Below, piece by piece: positions 39,201 to 46,801 of a stretch of 64,000 nucleotides of DNA. The translations under genes and the position numbers were made by a program. Each line of letters starts with the position of its first letter. Within the stretch, counting starts at the first letter, position 1. The notes beneath the pieces are model-generated. The model saw only the letters and a list, made by a program, of their open reading frames with translations. It was not told the DNA's origin and did not search any database. Source of the DNA: Candidatus Epulonipiscium viviparus. Its GTDB lineage: Bacteria; Bacillota; Clostridia; Lachnospirales; Cellulosilyticaceae. The DNA lies in NCBI RefSeq assembly GCF_030708075.1, contig NZ_CP117982.1, forward strand, positions 1,701,513-1,765,512, in the 5' to 3' direction.

Positions 39201-39617
39201 GCTGTACAGGTTGCGATGGGTGCGCGTCAGGCAGATGGCATTGGAATGTCGACGTTAACGCTAGAACCGGAAGTGGATGCGTGGACGTTGGGTGAGAACA
39301 ATACGATTGCCGCGACGATAATCAATCCGTCATCTGATGTGGCGGTGCAAGTAAGAATGAAAGTCACAGATCACTTTGGCAATGAAAAGATGAACTATTT
39401 TACAGTTGAGCCTGCAACAATAAAGGTTGTAAACGCCGTATTGGGAGAGACTGGAGTAGCAGAGTCAGATTGGAGCGGCCTCGATGGGCACGCAGGAAAA
39501 GGCGTAGATAAAACTCAAATCACAAAGATCGAATTCTATATTCCAGAAGATATGCTAGATGTAATGCCTGGAGTGAAGTCCGCAGCATTTATCATCGATT
39601 CGGTTCGAGGAGAATAA
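36276..39617 (+). CDS. Secreted protein with four CBM9 modules and the shared C-terminal module
   Basis: The 1113-residue protein has no catalytic domain. A signal peptide (about 1-25) is followed by four CBM9 modules starting near residues 26, 250, 465 and 705. Each has the VD-x-(I/A)-W, AK-x-GE, K-x-MW, ESD-x-x-E-(L/M)-(Y/F) and ILGWNDT segments. They are joined by Pro-rich linkers and end in the C-terminal module (about 942-1113) also found in the proteins at 33276 and 39696. The ATG follows AGGAGG. The protein probably cross-links or concentrates polysaccharide at the cell. No dockerin, cohesin, SLH or sortase signal is visible, so how it is held is unknown; the C-terminal module is one candidate anchor. 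Confidence 0.85.
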   Translation: MKKNLSALVITGLVGFSLSTISVSAAHPVKTTTAAFGTPIIDEQAVDSIWNSVEPITMFQAKRGEITEDTAFPSVKTMWDNEYVYILAEVEDSEIYKNEVTLHESDYTELYFNPLKDRENDTYDDSEFWIKIHPDGTLESHANAPEGIISTAFVTDTGYVTQVKIPHELYTAEEGETIGFDLQIGNASAATGKRDIILGWNDTINSAYKNPAVVGELVFGEAVNPLIGKTSTPLELFIPAVNQEVKVTENGHVVKTMNAFYGSPEITADATAVDPIWNSISAATDFHAKTGELISPTAIKAMWNEEFIYFLTEVSDPEIFKANSSAIHESDNTELYLDPNLSRAASYDNDDVWIKIFPDGFTQGHANMPEGTVTNSIITETGYITQYKIPFAATAAQTIGFDIQINDGDEATGKRHSILGWNDTTGDTWKTLETVGELYFAPATSNPVQPRAAVTTSTATLSSGEEHPVKNIEVAYGTPASFATAEALDPAWDNASSIFDFHAKKGEITPDSELSSVDLLWDEEYLHILAIVDDTEIFKNEATLHESDYVELYFNPLIDRSNGKYDKEEFWIKIHPDGTFESHANAPEGIESSAVIVDGGYIAEAKIPHTLYTAEPGATIGFDLQIGDASAATMMRDTIMGWNDTINSAWKNPDVVGTLTFLAKDAIPQNIAAPISATKKEPEGPVVIPTPVVTVSDRKISSGQTIPVKHTTVVYGTPKFDANTTSMDPVWDKATEITDLRAKRGEITEDTDMSTIKLMWDEKFLYVMGVITDSEIFRKDESPGDGDNLEMFFNPLVDRSNGAYDTNEFWIKVYPNGDIESNANIPEGVVASAYLTKDGYVVQTKIPHTAYEPKAGATIGFDFQVNNGSADINTRHTILGWNDTLNAAYANPDVVGELTLMGKRGEFGDYVPAATKVESIPAIPLEPAIIIEPLPDPIPAVAMPVVNFDASEAVVWKVSGTPETSANVVAIEGNRAVQVAMGARQADGIGMSTLTLEPEVDAWTLGENNTIAATIINPSSDVAVQVRMKVTDHFGNEKMNYFTVEPATIKVVNAVLGETGVAESDWSGLDGHAGKGVDKTQITKIEFYIPEDMLDVMPGVKSAAFIIDSVRGE

Positions 39618-39623
39618 TTTTAT

Positions 39624-39665
39624 ATATCCCGCGTTGGCGAGTGAACGGTGCGGGGTATTTTACTT
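39624..39665 (+). terminator. Possible weak terminator or hairpin after the four-CBM9 gene
   Basis: ATATCCCGC and GCGGGGTAT pair around a loop of about 16 bases and are followed by TTTTACTT. The next gene starts 30 bp later, so read-through is likely. Confidence 0.4.
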
Positions 39666-39695
39666 AATAATAAAAATTTTGAGGAGGCATTGTTT

Positions 39696-42131
39696 ATGAA
39701 GAAAATTTCAACATTAGTGATAGCGGGAGTTATAGGATTATCTGCAGCCGGAGCTGCCATCGTTGCGACAGAAGTTGCGGAAGTGGCGACAGTTCCAAAA
39801 GTAACAGATGAGCCAATACCAGTTGAGATCTCAGAGCCAGTAGTAGCGTTTGAAGAAGCTTTTGAACCTGCGGCAGATGCTAAAGCTGAGCCAGAAAAAC
39901 TAATATTGGATATGGAAGTATTTGAAGAAATTCCTGTATCAACCGATGCGTCAACAGCCGATGTGCCTGCAACTCCAGATGCGCTAGCCGCCGATGTGCC
40001 TGCAACAACAATTGTGGTAGATACGCCGCCACCAGCTGGCCCGATTGAGTATGATCCGATTCCGCTAAAAGTTGAGACTCTTGCTGATGGTACGCAACAT
40101 CCGGTGAAAACTATGAGAGCAATTTACGGAAGCCCGAATATTTCGATAATGGATCCGATATGGGATTCAGCACCGGCAGTAGTTGACTTTAGTGCAAAGC
40201 GCGGAGAGATGCAAGCAGATAAAGAGTATGCTTCAGTCAAGGCTATGTGGGACGATGCGTTTTTATATGTATTGGTAGAAAACGTGGATGAAGAAATTTA
40301 CAGAAATCCAGCATCTGCAGATGAAAGCGATAATACTGAATTATATTTAAATCCTAACAAAAATCGTTCTAGCTCAACATACGATGAAGATGATTTCTGG
40401 ATTAAAATTTTTCCAGACGGGCAAGTGTTAAATCACAAAAACACGCCTGCTGGTGTGGAGACAAATGTCTTTGCAACAGAGGTTGGATACACTACTATAT
40501 ACAAAATTCCGCATACGCATGATGTTGTAGCGAATGAAACCATCGGATTTGATATACAGATAAACGACGGCGATGTAGCAACAGGAAAGCGTCACACAAT
40601 TTTAGGCTGGAATGATAAGATCAACTTGGCGTATATGCATCTTGATATGGTCGGAGAATTGTTACTAGTTTCCCCAGCTGCGATGCCAGAAGTTCCAGCA
40701 ACTCCAGATGCACCAGCAACTCCAGATGCGCCAGCAACTCCAGATGTGCCAGCAACTCCAGATGTACCAGCAACTCCAAATGTGCCAGCAACTCCAGATG
40801 CGCCTGCCGCCGATGTGCCTGCAACAACAATTGTGGTAGATACGCCGCCACCAGCTGGTCCGATTGAGTATGATCCGATTCCGCTAAAGGTTGAGACTCT
40901 TGCTGATGGTACGCAACATCCGGTGAAAACTATGAGAGCGATTTACGGAAGCCCGAATATTTCGATAATGGATCCGATATGGGATTCAGCACCGGCAGTA
41001 GTTGACTTTAGTGCAAAGCGCGGAGAGATGCAAGCAGATAAAGAGTATGCTTCAGTCAAGGCTATGTGGGACGATGCGTTTTTATATGTATTGGTAGAAA
41101 ACGTGGATGAAGAAATTTACAGAAATCCAGCATCTGCAGATGAAAGTGATAATACTGAATTATATTTAAATCCTAACAAAAATCGTTCTAGCTCAACATA
41201 CGATGAAGATGATTTCTGGATTAAAATTTTCCCAGACGGGCAAGTGTTAAATCACAAAAATACGCCTGCTGGTGTGGAGACAAATGTATTTGCAACAGAG
41301 GTTGGATACACTACTATATACAAAATTCCGCATACGCATGATGTTGTAGCGAATGAAACCATCGGATTTGATATACAGATAAACGACGGCGATGTAGCAA
41401 CAGGAAAGCGTCACACAATTTTAGGCTGGAATGATAAGATCAACTTGGCGTATATGCATCTTGATATGGTCGGAGAATTGCTACTAGTTTCCCCAGCTGC
41501 GATGCCAGAAGTTCCAGCAACTCCAAATGTGCCTGCAACTCCAGATGTGCCTGCAACTCCAGATGTGCCAGCAACTCCAGATGTGCCAGCAACTCCAAAT
41601 GTGCCAGCAACTCCAAATGTGCCGGCGCCAGCGGTCGATGCACCTGCAACTCTAGCCGATGCTATGCCATTAATCTCATTTGAAAAAGATGAGGCAAAAG
41701 TGTGGAGGGTAACAGGAAATCCTGCAACTACAGCGAAAATCGATTCGGGCGAAGGCGCTGTGGATGGCGAGAGAGCTATCACGGTAAATATGCTTCAGCG
41801 CGCTACTGGCAAAGTTGGATTATCTACGCTTAGATTGGCCCCAGCAGAGGGAACTTGGCAGATGGGTAGCAATAATCAAATTCTAGCTTCGATTACTAAC
41901 CCGAACGACTTTGCTATTCAGATAAGATTGAATGTGATTGATGCTAATGACGATGAGATAGCAGTAGACTATACGATGGTTGCTAATTCGACCGAAGAGT
42001 TGGCAATATCTGGTGTAGCTAATGTAGAGGTGGCGGAGATTAAGGTGTTTATTCCGGAATATCTAGCTGGTGCGATGCCAGGAATTAAAAGTGCCTCATT
42101 CATTGTTGATAAAATATGGGCAACGAAATAA
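39696..42131 (+). CDS. Secreted protein with two near-identical CBM9 modules, Pro-Thr linkers and shared C-terminal module
   Basis: The 811-residue protein has a signal peptide, an acidic N-terminal stretch (about 25-120), CBM9 modules starting near residues 134 and 407, and linkers made of VPATPD-type hexapeptides after each. The C-terminal module starts near residue 655. The two CBM9 copies are almost identical at the DNA level (819-bp offset), so this is a very recent duplication. The start is ATG 39696 after GAGGAGG; an in-frame reading to 39648 lacks a binding site and would hide the signal peptide. It is non-catalytic, presumably binding the same polysaccharide as its neighbours. Confidence 0.85.
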   Translation: MKKISTLVIAGVIGLSAAGAAIVATEVAEVATVPKVTDEPIPVEISEPVVAFEEAFEPAADAKAEPEKLILDMEVFEEIPVSTDASTADVPATPDALAADVPATTIVVDTPPPAGPIEYDPIPLKVETLADGTQHPVKTMRAIYGSPNISIMDPIWDSAPAVVDFSAKRGEMQADKEYASVKAMWDDAFLYVLVENVDEEIYRNPASADESDNTELYLNPNKNRSSSTYDEDDFWIKIFPDGQVLNHKNTPAGVETNVFATEVGYTTIYKIPHTHDVVANETIGFDIQINDGDVATGKRHTILGWNDKINLAYMHLDMVGELLLVSPAAMPEVPATPDAPATPDAPATPDVPATPDVPATPNVPATPDAPAADVPATTIVVDTPPPAGPIEYDPIPLKVETLADGTQHPVKTMRAIYGSPNISIMDPIWDSAPAVVDFSAKRGEMQADKEYASVKAMWDDAFLYVLVENVDEEIYRNPASADESDNTELYLNPNKNRSSSTYDEDDFWIKIFPDGQVLNHKNTPAGVETNVFATEVGYTTIYKIPHTHDVVANETIGFDIQINDGDVATGKRHTILGWNDKINLAYMHLDMVGELLLVSPAAMPEVPATPNVPATPDVPATPDVPATPDVPATPNVPATPNVPAPAVDAPATLADAMPLISFEKDEAKVWRVTGNPATTAKIDSGEGAVDGERAITVNMLQRATGKVGLSTLRLAPAEGTWQMGSNNQILASITNPNDFAIQIRLNVIDANDDEIAVDYTMVANSTEELAISGVANVEVAEIKVFIPEYLAGAMPGIKSASFIVDKIWATK
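39987..41528 (+). repeat. Recent tandem duplication of a CBM9-linker unit (819-bp period)
   Basis: Copy A runs from about 39987 to 40709 and copy B from about 40806 to 41528. They differ by roughly ten single-base changes, nearly all synonymous, over more than 700 bp. Confidence 0.95.
40692..40799 (+). repeat. 18-bp minisatellite encoding VPATPD linkers (first array)
   Basis: Six tandem units of the form GTGCCAGCAACTCCAGAT with small variations. They encode a Pro-Thr linker after the first CBM9. Confidence 0.9.
41511..41618 (+). repeat. 18-bp minisatellite encoding VPATPD/N linkers (second array)
   Basis: Six tandem 18-bp units, the counterpart of the array at 40692, with a different order of D/N variants. 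The two arrays have diverged by unit exchange or slippage. Confidence 0.9.
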
Positions 42132-42145
42132 TTATATAATGGGAG

Positions 42146-42177
42146 AGCGATTGCGGAAGTGGCAGTCGCTTTTTTTG
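42146..42177 (+). terminator. Terminator after the two-CBM9 gene
   Basis: AGCGATTGC and GCAGTCGCT form a 9-bp stem (one G-T pair) with a short loop, then a T-run. Confidence 0.9.
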
Positions 42178-42230
42178 TAGCATAAATTTTGGTTTTTTTG
42201 CTATTTTGCCTAGCGACATTTGAGAGTGCA

Positions 42231-42239
42231 TGTTATAAT
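42231..42239 (+). promoter_or_regulatory. Extended -10 promoter of the GH117 gene
   Basis: TGTTATAAT is a TGn-TATAAT extended -10 box about 65 bp before the start. No good -35 box was seen. Confidence 0.5.
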
Positions 42240-42263
42240 GCGAAACAAGATCCGATAATCGAT

Positions 42264-42297
42264 CTAAAAATATTTAGGGACTAAAAATATTTAGGGA
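42264..42297 (+). repeat. 17-bp tandem duplication overlapping the GH117 ribosome binding site
   Basis: CTAAAAATATTTAGGGA occurs twice in direct succession (42264-42280 and 42281-42297). The second copy runs into GGGAGG, the binding site for the ATG at 42305, so the first copy creates a decoy TTAGGGA. Confidence 0.9.
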
Positions 42298-42304
42298 GGT
42301 TCTA

Positions 42305-43363
42305 ATGAAGAAAAGCGCAGCTACAATTAGAGCAGAAGAACGCAATTACTATCAAGGGCCGGAATGGTTTTGTACGTTCCCAACTAATCCTATTAAAGGT
42401 TTGGAGAGAGAGGAAGGCATTCATAGACGCGACCCGAGTAGCGTGATTAAGGTTGATGATACGTACTATGTTTATTACACGAAGTCGTATGGACCGCACG
42501 TGGGATTTAGTAGCGGAGATTTGAGTGCGAAGGTGTTTCCATGGGATTACGCCGAAATTTGGGTAGCCACATCAAAGGACGGGTGGACTTGGGAAGAGCA
42601 AAACGTTGCGTTAAAGCGCGGTGAGCCAGGCCGATTTGATGATAGAAGCGTCTTTACGGCAGAGATCTTGAAGTATGATGGAAAATATTACCTAGTGTAC
42701 CAAACTGTTCAGGACCCATACGTTAATAGAAGTTTTGAGAATATTGCAATAGCAGTAAGTGACAGCCCGCTGGGGCCGTTTGTAGGATCCGATGAACCGA
42801 TTTTAACGCCAACAATGGATGGTGAATGGGATGGGGACGAAGACAATAGATTTTTGGTAAAGAAGAAAGGGAGCTTTGACAGCCACAAAGTTCATGATCC
42901 GCTTTTATTTCATTATAGAGACAAGTTTTACCTGTACTATAAGGGCGAAAGAATGGGCGAAGAGATGTATATGGGTGGACGTGAAACCATGTGGGGGCTC
43001 GCAATTGCAGATAAAATTGAGGGGCCGTATGTCAAGAGCGAATATAACCCGGTAACCAACTCGGGGCATGAAACTTGCTTATGGCAATATGACGGAGGCA
43101 TGGCTGCGTTTTTGAGAACAGATGGCGTTGAAAAAAATACCATTCAGTTTGCACCAGACGGAATCAATTTCGAGATAAAGTCGGTTATTCCTAGTGGCCC
43201 TATTGCACCTGGACCGTATAGACCGGACGAACCAACGACGTATCCGCTAGAAGGAATGAAGTGGGGGCTCTCTCACAAGCTAGATGGCTGGGGTCACCTA
43301 GTGCGCTTTGATTTAAGTACGCATCAAGCCGATATTTATAAGCGCAAAAGTAAGTTTAATTAG
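42305..43363 (+). CDS. GH117 family alpha-1,3-(3,6-anhydro)-L-galactosidase (neoagarobiose hydrolase-like)
   Basis: Likely cuts neoagarobiose or neoagaro-oligosaccharides to release 3,6-anhydro-L-galactose. The 352-residue protein has a five-bladed propeller-like repeat pattern. Candidate catalytic residues are D43 (HRRDPSSV), D198 (SHKVHDPLLF), and H255-E256 (NSGHETCLW). The GHE pair and the spacing (155 and 58 residues) agree with the characterised GH117 active site as I recall it (D90, D245, H302, E303 in the Bacteroides plebeius enzyme). There is no signal peptide, so it should act in the cytoplasm after uptake of the disaccharide. GH43 or GH32-like enzymes share the fold, but the GHE pair favours GH117. 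No transporter gene is adjacent. Confidence 0.82.
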   Translation: MKKSAATIRAEERNYYQGPEWFCTFPTNPIKGLEREEGIHRRDPSSVIKVDDTYYVYYTKSYGPHVGFSSGDLSAKVFPWDYAEIWVATSKDGWTWEEQNVALKRGEPGRFDDRSVFTAEILKYDGKYYLVYQTVQDPYVNRSFENIAIAVSDSPLGPFVGSDEPILTPTMDGEWDGDEDNRFLVKKKGSFDSHKVHDPLLFHYRDKFYLYYKGERMGEEMYMGGRETMWGLAIADKIEGPYVKSEYNPVTNSGHETCLWQYDGGMAAFLRTDGVEKNTIQFAPDGINFEIKSVIPSGPIAPGPYRPDEPTTYPLEGMKWGLSHKLDGWGHLVRFDLSTHQADIYKRKSKFN

Positions 43364-43574
43364 GCTATTTTGCTTGGTAGCAATGCATTCTGCTTGTGCA
43401 GGATTTTGGCTATTGTTGCCAGGTTTTACATAATTTGGAACGAAGTATAAATATGAAGATATTATAAAATTTTAATGCAGTTCAATAAAAATGTCTTTTT
43501 CTATTAATTTATTGGTATTTTATGACGATATTATTTTTGATTAAATAAATTTTCGAAAAAGGAGACTGATAAAT

Positions 43575-46256
43575 ATGAGTACAATAAGTTCTTCGGGGCT
43601 ATCATTTTCGGGGTTAGCATCAGGGATGGATACAGATGCGATGGTTAAAGCAATGATATCGGGTTATGAGACGAAATATAATAATGAACAAAAAGAGCAG
43701 CTGATGCTGGATCTGAAATTAGAAAAATATAGAGAAGTGAATACAAAAGTGGTTGATTTTTATGACGACTATCTAAGAAAAATGAGATTAGAATCGACGT
43801 TTAACTCGAGCACGACATCGAGCTCAAATCCAGATGCGGTAGAGGTAACGGGAGGCGGAAAAACTGGGGATCAAATTACGATTACGCAGTTAGCAAAACC
43901 TATTAATGTAACAACAAATAAAGTTAATAGCGATATTAAAAGCGGAGATACCAAACTAAGCGAATTGGGGTTTAGTGTATTAGATGGAATCAAATTTACT
44001 GACAAAGATGGTAATGAGACCATAATTGGATTAAGGGAATTAGATGGTAAAGGTATGATAGAATCGAATAAAAACGGCGTCATATCTGTTGAGACGGTAG
44101 ATGATCTAATAGATGCATTTGCAGATCAAGATATTAGCATTGGATTTGATGAAGAAACTGGAAAATTTGATTTAACTAGTTTTAACGATCACAATGGAAA
44201 TGCCAGCTATACAATTTCTGCTGTAAAAATGCAAGAGAAGGAGACTCAAGATCCAACATTGGATAGTACTCAATATGAATATGTTGATATCGAGGATAAT
44301 ACAGGTACAACGCATGTTGACGAAGCAGAAGAGGCAACGAATGAGCTACTAGGCAAATTAGGACTAGCTGGAAAGACCACTTGGGAGGTTGACGAAAGAT
44401 CGCTAGCCAAGCATGCTAAAGTTTCAAAAGATTTGCATGGACACACTTTAGAGATAAATGGCAATTCAGTAGCTATTGATAATACAACTACGATGGATGA
44501 TATAAAAAATATTTTAGGATTAGAAGTTGATGAAGAAGGATATTTTGATGTTACGAAGATGAGTGGTATAAAAGTAACAGACACCGCGACTGGTGCTGAA
44601 GTACAAAATAATGATATCGAGATTGCTCTAAGCGACATGGGTATAGAAGACGGATACGTTGTTCAAAGCAGTAGATATGAGAGTGTGCAAGTTGGACTAA
44701 AGGAAATTGATGGAAAAACGACGCTAGGAGATCTGGGTGTATCTGGCTCAATCGAAATAGAGATCGATGGAAATTCGCATGTCATAAAGCTTGATGCAAA
44801 GAAAACTTTGGAGGAATTGACAGAGGAATTAAATAAAACAGGATTGAAAGTGGAATTTCATGATGGGCAAGACTCCTTTAGCATAACAACTGATGCGAAA
44901 TCTCTGAAAATTAAAGAAACAGAAACGGGATCGTTAGCAAAACTAGGAATCCAGCCTCCAACAGAGGGCAAAGAGCCAGTTACTGAAGATACGCTTCTTA
45001 CAGAACTTGGATTTAAAATAGGAGATGTTATTACGGTAGAAGATAAGTACCAGGGGACTCGCCGAATAGAAATTGTTGATCCTTCTTCAGGTGGCGGCAG
45101 TACTGGGTATCAAACGGCAGCTACAATGGACGATCTAGCGGGAACTGGTTTTTTTTCATTTGATGAAAAAACTCAAACTATAAAGCTAAATAGAGAAGAT
45201 ACAATGACGGATATTAAGGTTCAATCCAAGTCTCAATTTGATAAAGAAATGGATCCGACAAGGCCGCCAAAAACAGATGCTGAGATAGAGGCTGAACATG
45301 AATATACTGTGGAAAGTTTAAAGAATTTAGGAATTTCTAAATCTATTGTATATGAAGACGGTATACCTAGATTTGAGTATGAAACTTCAGTTGTTGGAGA
45401 AGGCGACTATGAATACGAAGCGCAATTAGCTAAAGGTACATACAACGGTATGGAAGTGGAATCCGATACTAATGTATTTAAACTAGACGGAATAACTTTT
45501 GTTGCAAAGAAAATTACCGATGATCCAGAAACTAAAGAAGTTGAAGAAGTGGTAACTATTGATAAAACCATAGATGAAGAAGCGTTATTTGAAACCATCA
45601 CAGGTTTTGTAGACGCATATAATACTTTAGTAGACGAACTTTCTGCATATACCGATGCTCCATATGACCCTAAAAAAGATAGCGGCTATACACCATTACT
45701 ACCAGATGAAAAAGAAGGAATGAGTGATGCGGACATAGAGCTTTGGGACGAAAAAGTTGATAGCTTATTGCTTAGAGACGACCCTAACATCGAGAGGTTA
45801 CTAGACAGCTTAAGATATGACCTAATGGAGGTATATCCTGGAAACGAAAGCTTTAAGTCGTTGGGAGAAATTGGCATTACATCTAGTATTGACTATACGC
45901 AACAAGGCAAGCTCGAAATCGATGAAGAAAAGCTTAGAGCGGCGATTACCAAAGATGCGGAAGGGATCAAAACATTATTTGTGGGCGATAGCGAAAAAGG
46001 CGTCGACGGCTATGCTGAAAAAATGTATGACGGGGTAACAGAGCTTCTAAAATCCAGTAATACAAGTAGTTCAATGTTTTTGTTTAACGACTTAGAGCTA
46101 GAAAAAGCAATCACCGATCAGCAAGAAGAAATAGATAAAGCCTATGACAATATGATTGCCAAAGAAGAAATATATCAAGCCCAATTTTTAGCAATGGAGA
46201 TGGCGATTCAAGAAATGAACTCTCAGATGAACCTATTTAACCAATCTGCGATGTAA
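43575..46256 (+). CDS. fliD: Flagellar filament cap protein FliD (hook-associated protein 2)
   Basis: Caps the growing flagellar filament and folds flagellin subunits. The N-terminus (SGLSFSGLASGMDTDAMVKAMI) and C-terminus (DLELEKAITDQQEEIDKAYDNM, with residues to NLFNQSAM) are typical D0/D1 coiled-coil ends. At 893 residues it is much longer than the usual 450-700. The extra length lies in the middle (about 190-700) and includes a repeated T-x-(L/D)-(L/D)-x-x-LG motif (TLGDLGVSGSIEIE, TLLTELGFKIGD). The ATG follows AAGGAG. It starts a flagellar and glycosylation cluster. A sigma-D-like GACGATAT (43524-43531) with a weak TTAA upstream may drive it. Confidence 0.92.
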   Translation: MSTISSSGLSFSGLASGMDTDAMVKAMISGYETKYNNEQKEQLMLDLKLEKYREVNTKVVDFYDDYLRKMRLESTFNSSTTSSSNPDAVEVTGGGKTGDQITITQLAKPINVTTNKVNSDIKSGDTKLSELGFSVLDGIKFTDKDGNETIIGLRELDGKGMIESNKNGVISVETVDDLIDAFADQDISIGFDEETGKFDLTSFNDHNGNASYTISAVKMQEKETQDPTLDSTQYEYVDIEDNTGTTHVDEAEEATNELLGKLGLAGKTTWEVDERSLAKHAKVSKDLHGHTLEINGNSVAIDNTTTMDDIKNILGLEVDEEGYFDVTKMSGIKVTDTATGAEVQNNDIEIALSDMGIEDGYVVQSSRYESVQVGLKEIDGKTTLGDLGVSGSIEIEIDGNSHVIKLDAKKTLEELTEELNKTGLKVEFHDGQDSFSITTDAKSLKIKETETGSLAKLGIQPPTEGKEPVTEDTLLTELGFKIGDVITVEDKYQGTRRIEIVDPSSGGGSTGYQTAATMDDLAGTGFFSFDEKTQTIKLNREDTMTDIKVQSKSQFDKEMDPTRPPKTDAEIEAEHEYTVESLKNLGISKSIVYEDGIPRFEYETSVVGEGDYEYEAQLAKGTYNGMEVESDTNVFKLDGITFVAKKITDDPETKEVEEVVTIDKTIDEEALFETITGFVDAYNTLVDELSAYTDAPYDPKKDSGYTPLLPDEKEGMSDADIELWDEKVDSLLLRDDPNIERLLDSLRYDLMEVYPGNESFKSLGEIGITSSIDYTQQGKLEIDEEKLRAAITKDAEGIKTLFVGDSEKGVDGYAEKMYDGVTELLKSSNTSSSMFLFNDLELEKAITDQQEEIDKAYDNMIAKEEIYQAQFLAMEMAIQEMNSQMNLFNQSAM

Positions 46257-46417
46257 AAAAATACTGATAGAATAAAAGATCAATCTTCTGATCAGAGAAT
46301 ATTAAAAAGTATATTTTTAAAATTATTGTATATAATAAATGTAAAATCAAAAGCCACTGATGTATGATGTTTTAATTGTTCATTGTGGTTTTTGTGATTT
46401 ATTGAGAGGAGATTATA

Positions 46418-46801
46418 ATGGTAAAACAAGCTTATAATTCATATAGGAATAATGCTATTATGACAGCAAGCCCGGCAGAGTTAACATTGATGCTATATAA
46501 TGGAGCGATAAAATTTTGTACGATGACTATTGAAAGCATTGAGAAAAAAGAGTTATCCAATGCGCATAAATATAACGTTAGAGTGCAAGATATTATAATA
46601 GAGTTAAAGATTACACTAGATAAAAAGTACGAAATTGCAGAAGAAATGGATAGGCTCTATACTTATATTTTGAAGATTTTGCGTGAAGGTAATATAGAAA
46701 AAAATGTCGATAAAATTAATGAAGCAAAAGGGTTGATTACTGTGTTTAGAGATACTTGGCGAGAAGTTATGAATAAAGGACCTGTTGTGGCGAATGAGTG
46801 A
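46418..46801 (+). CDS. fliS: Flagellin export chaperone FliS
   Basis: Binds the flagellin C-terminus in the cytoplasm before export. It has 127 residues, the usual size, with the family N-terminus YNSYRNNAIMTASPAELTLMLYNGAIKF. The ATG follows GAGGAG. Its stop overlaps the start of the next gene (ATGAGTGA), so translation of the two is probably coupled. A TATAAT lies at 46331-46336 in the upstream gap, but its -35 is weak. Confidence 0.95.
   Translation: MVKQAYNSYRNNAIMTASPAELTLMLYNGAIKFCTMTIESIEKKELSNAHKYNVRVQDIIIELKITLDKKYEIAEEMDRLYTYILKILREGNIEKNVDKINEAKGLITVFRDTWREVMNKGPVVANE

Noticed and set aside
40692-41618. Possible CRISPR array from evenly spaced 18-bp repeats
   Set aside because: Units are contiguous with no spacers, in frame with the coding sequence, and encode Pro-Thr linkers.
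40621-41782. Antisense frames reading repeated VAGTSG and LELLAH motifs
   Set aside because: These are reverse readings of the 18-bp linker arrays and have no start signals.
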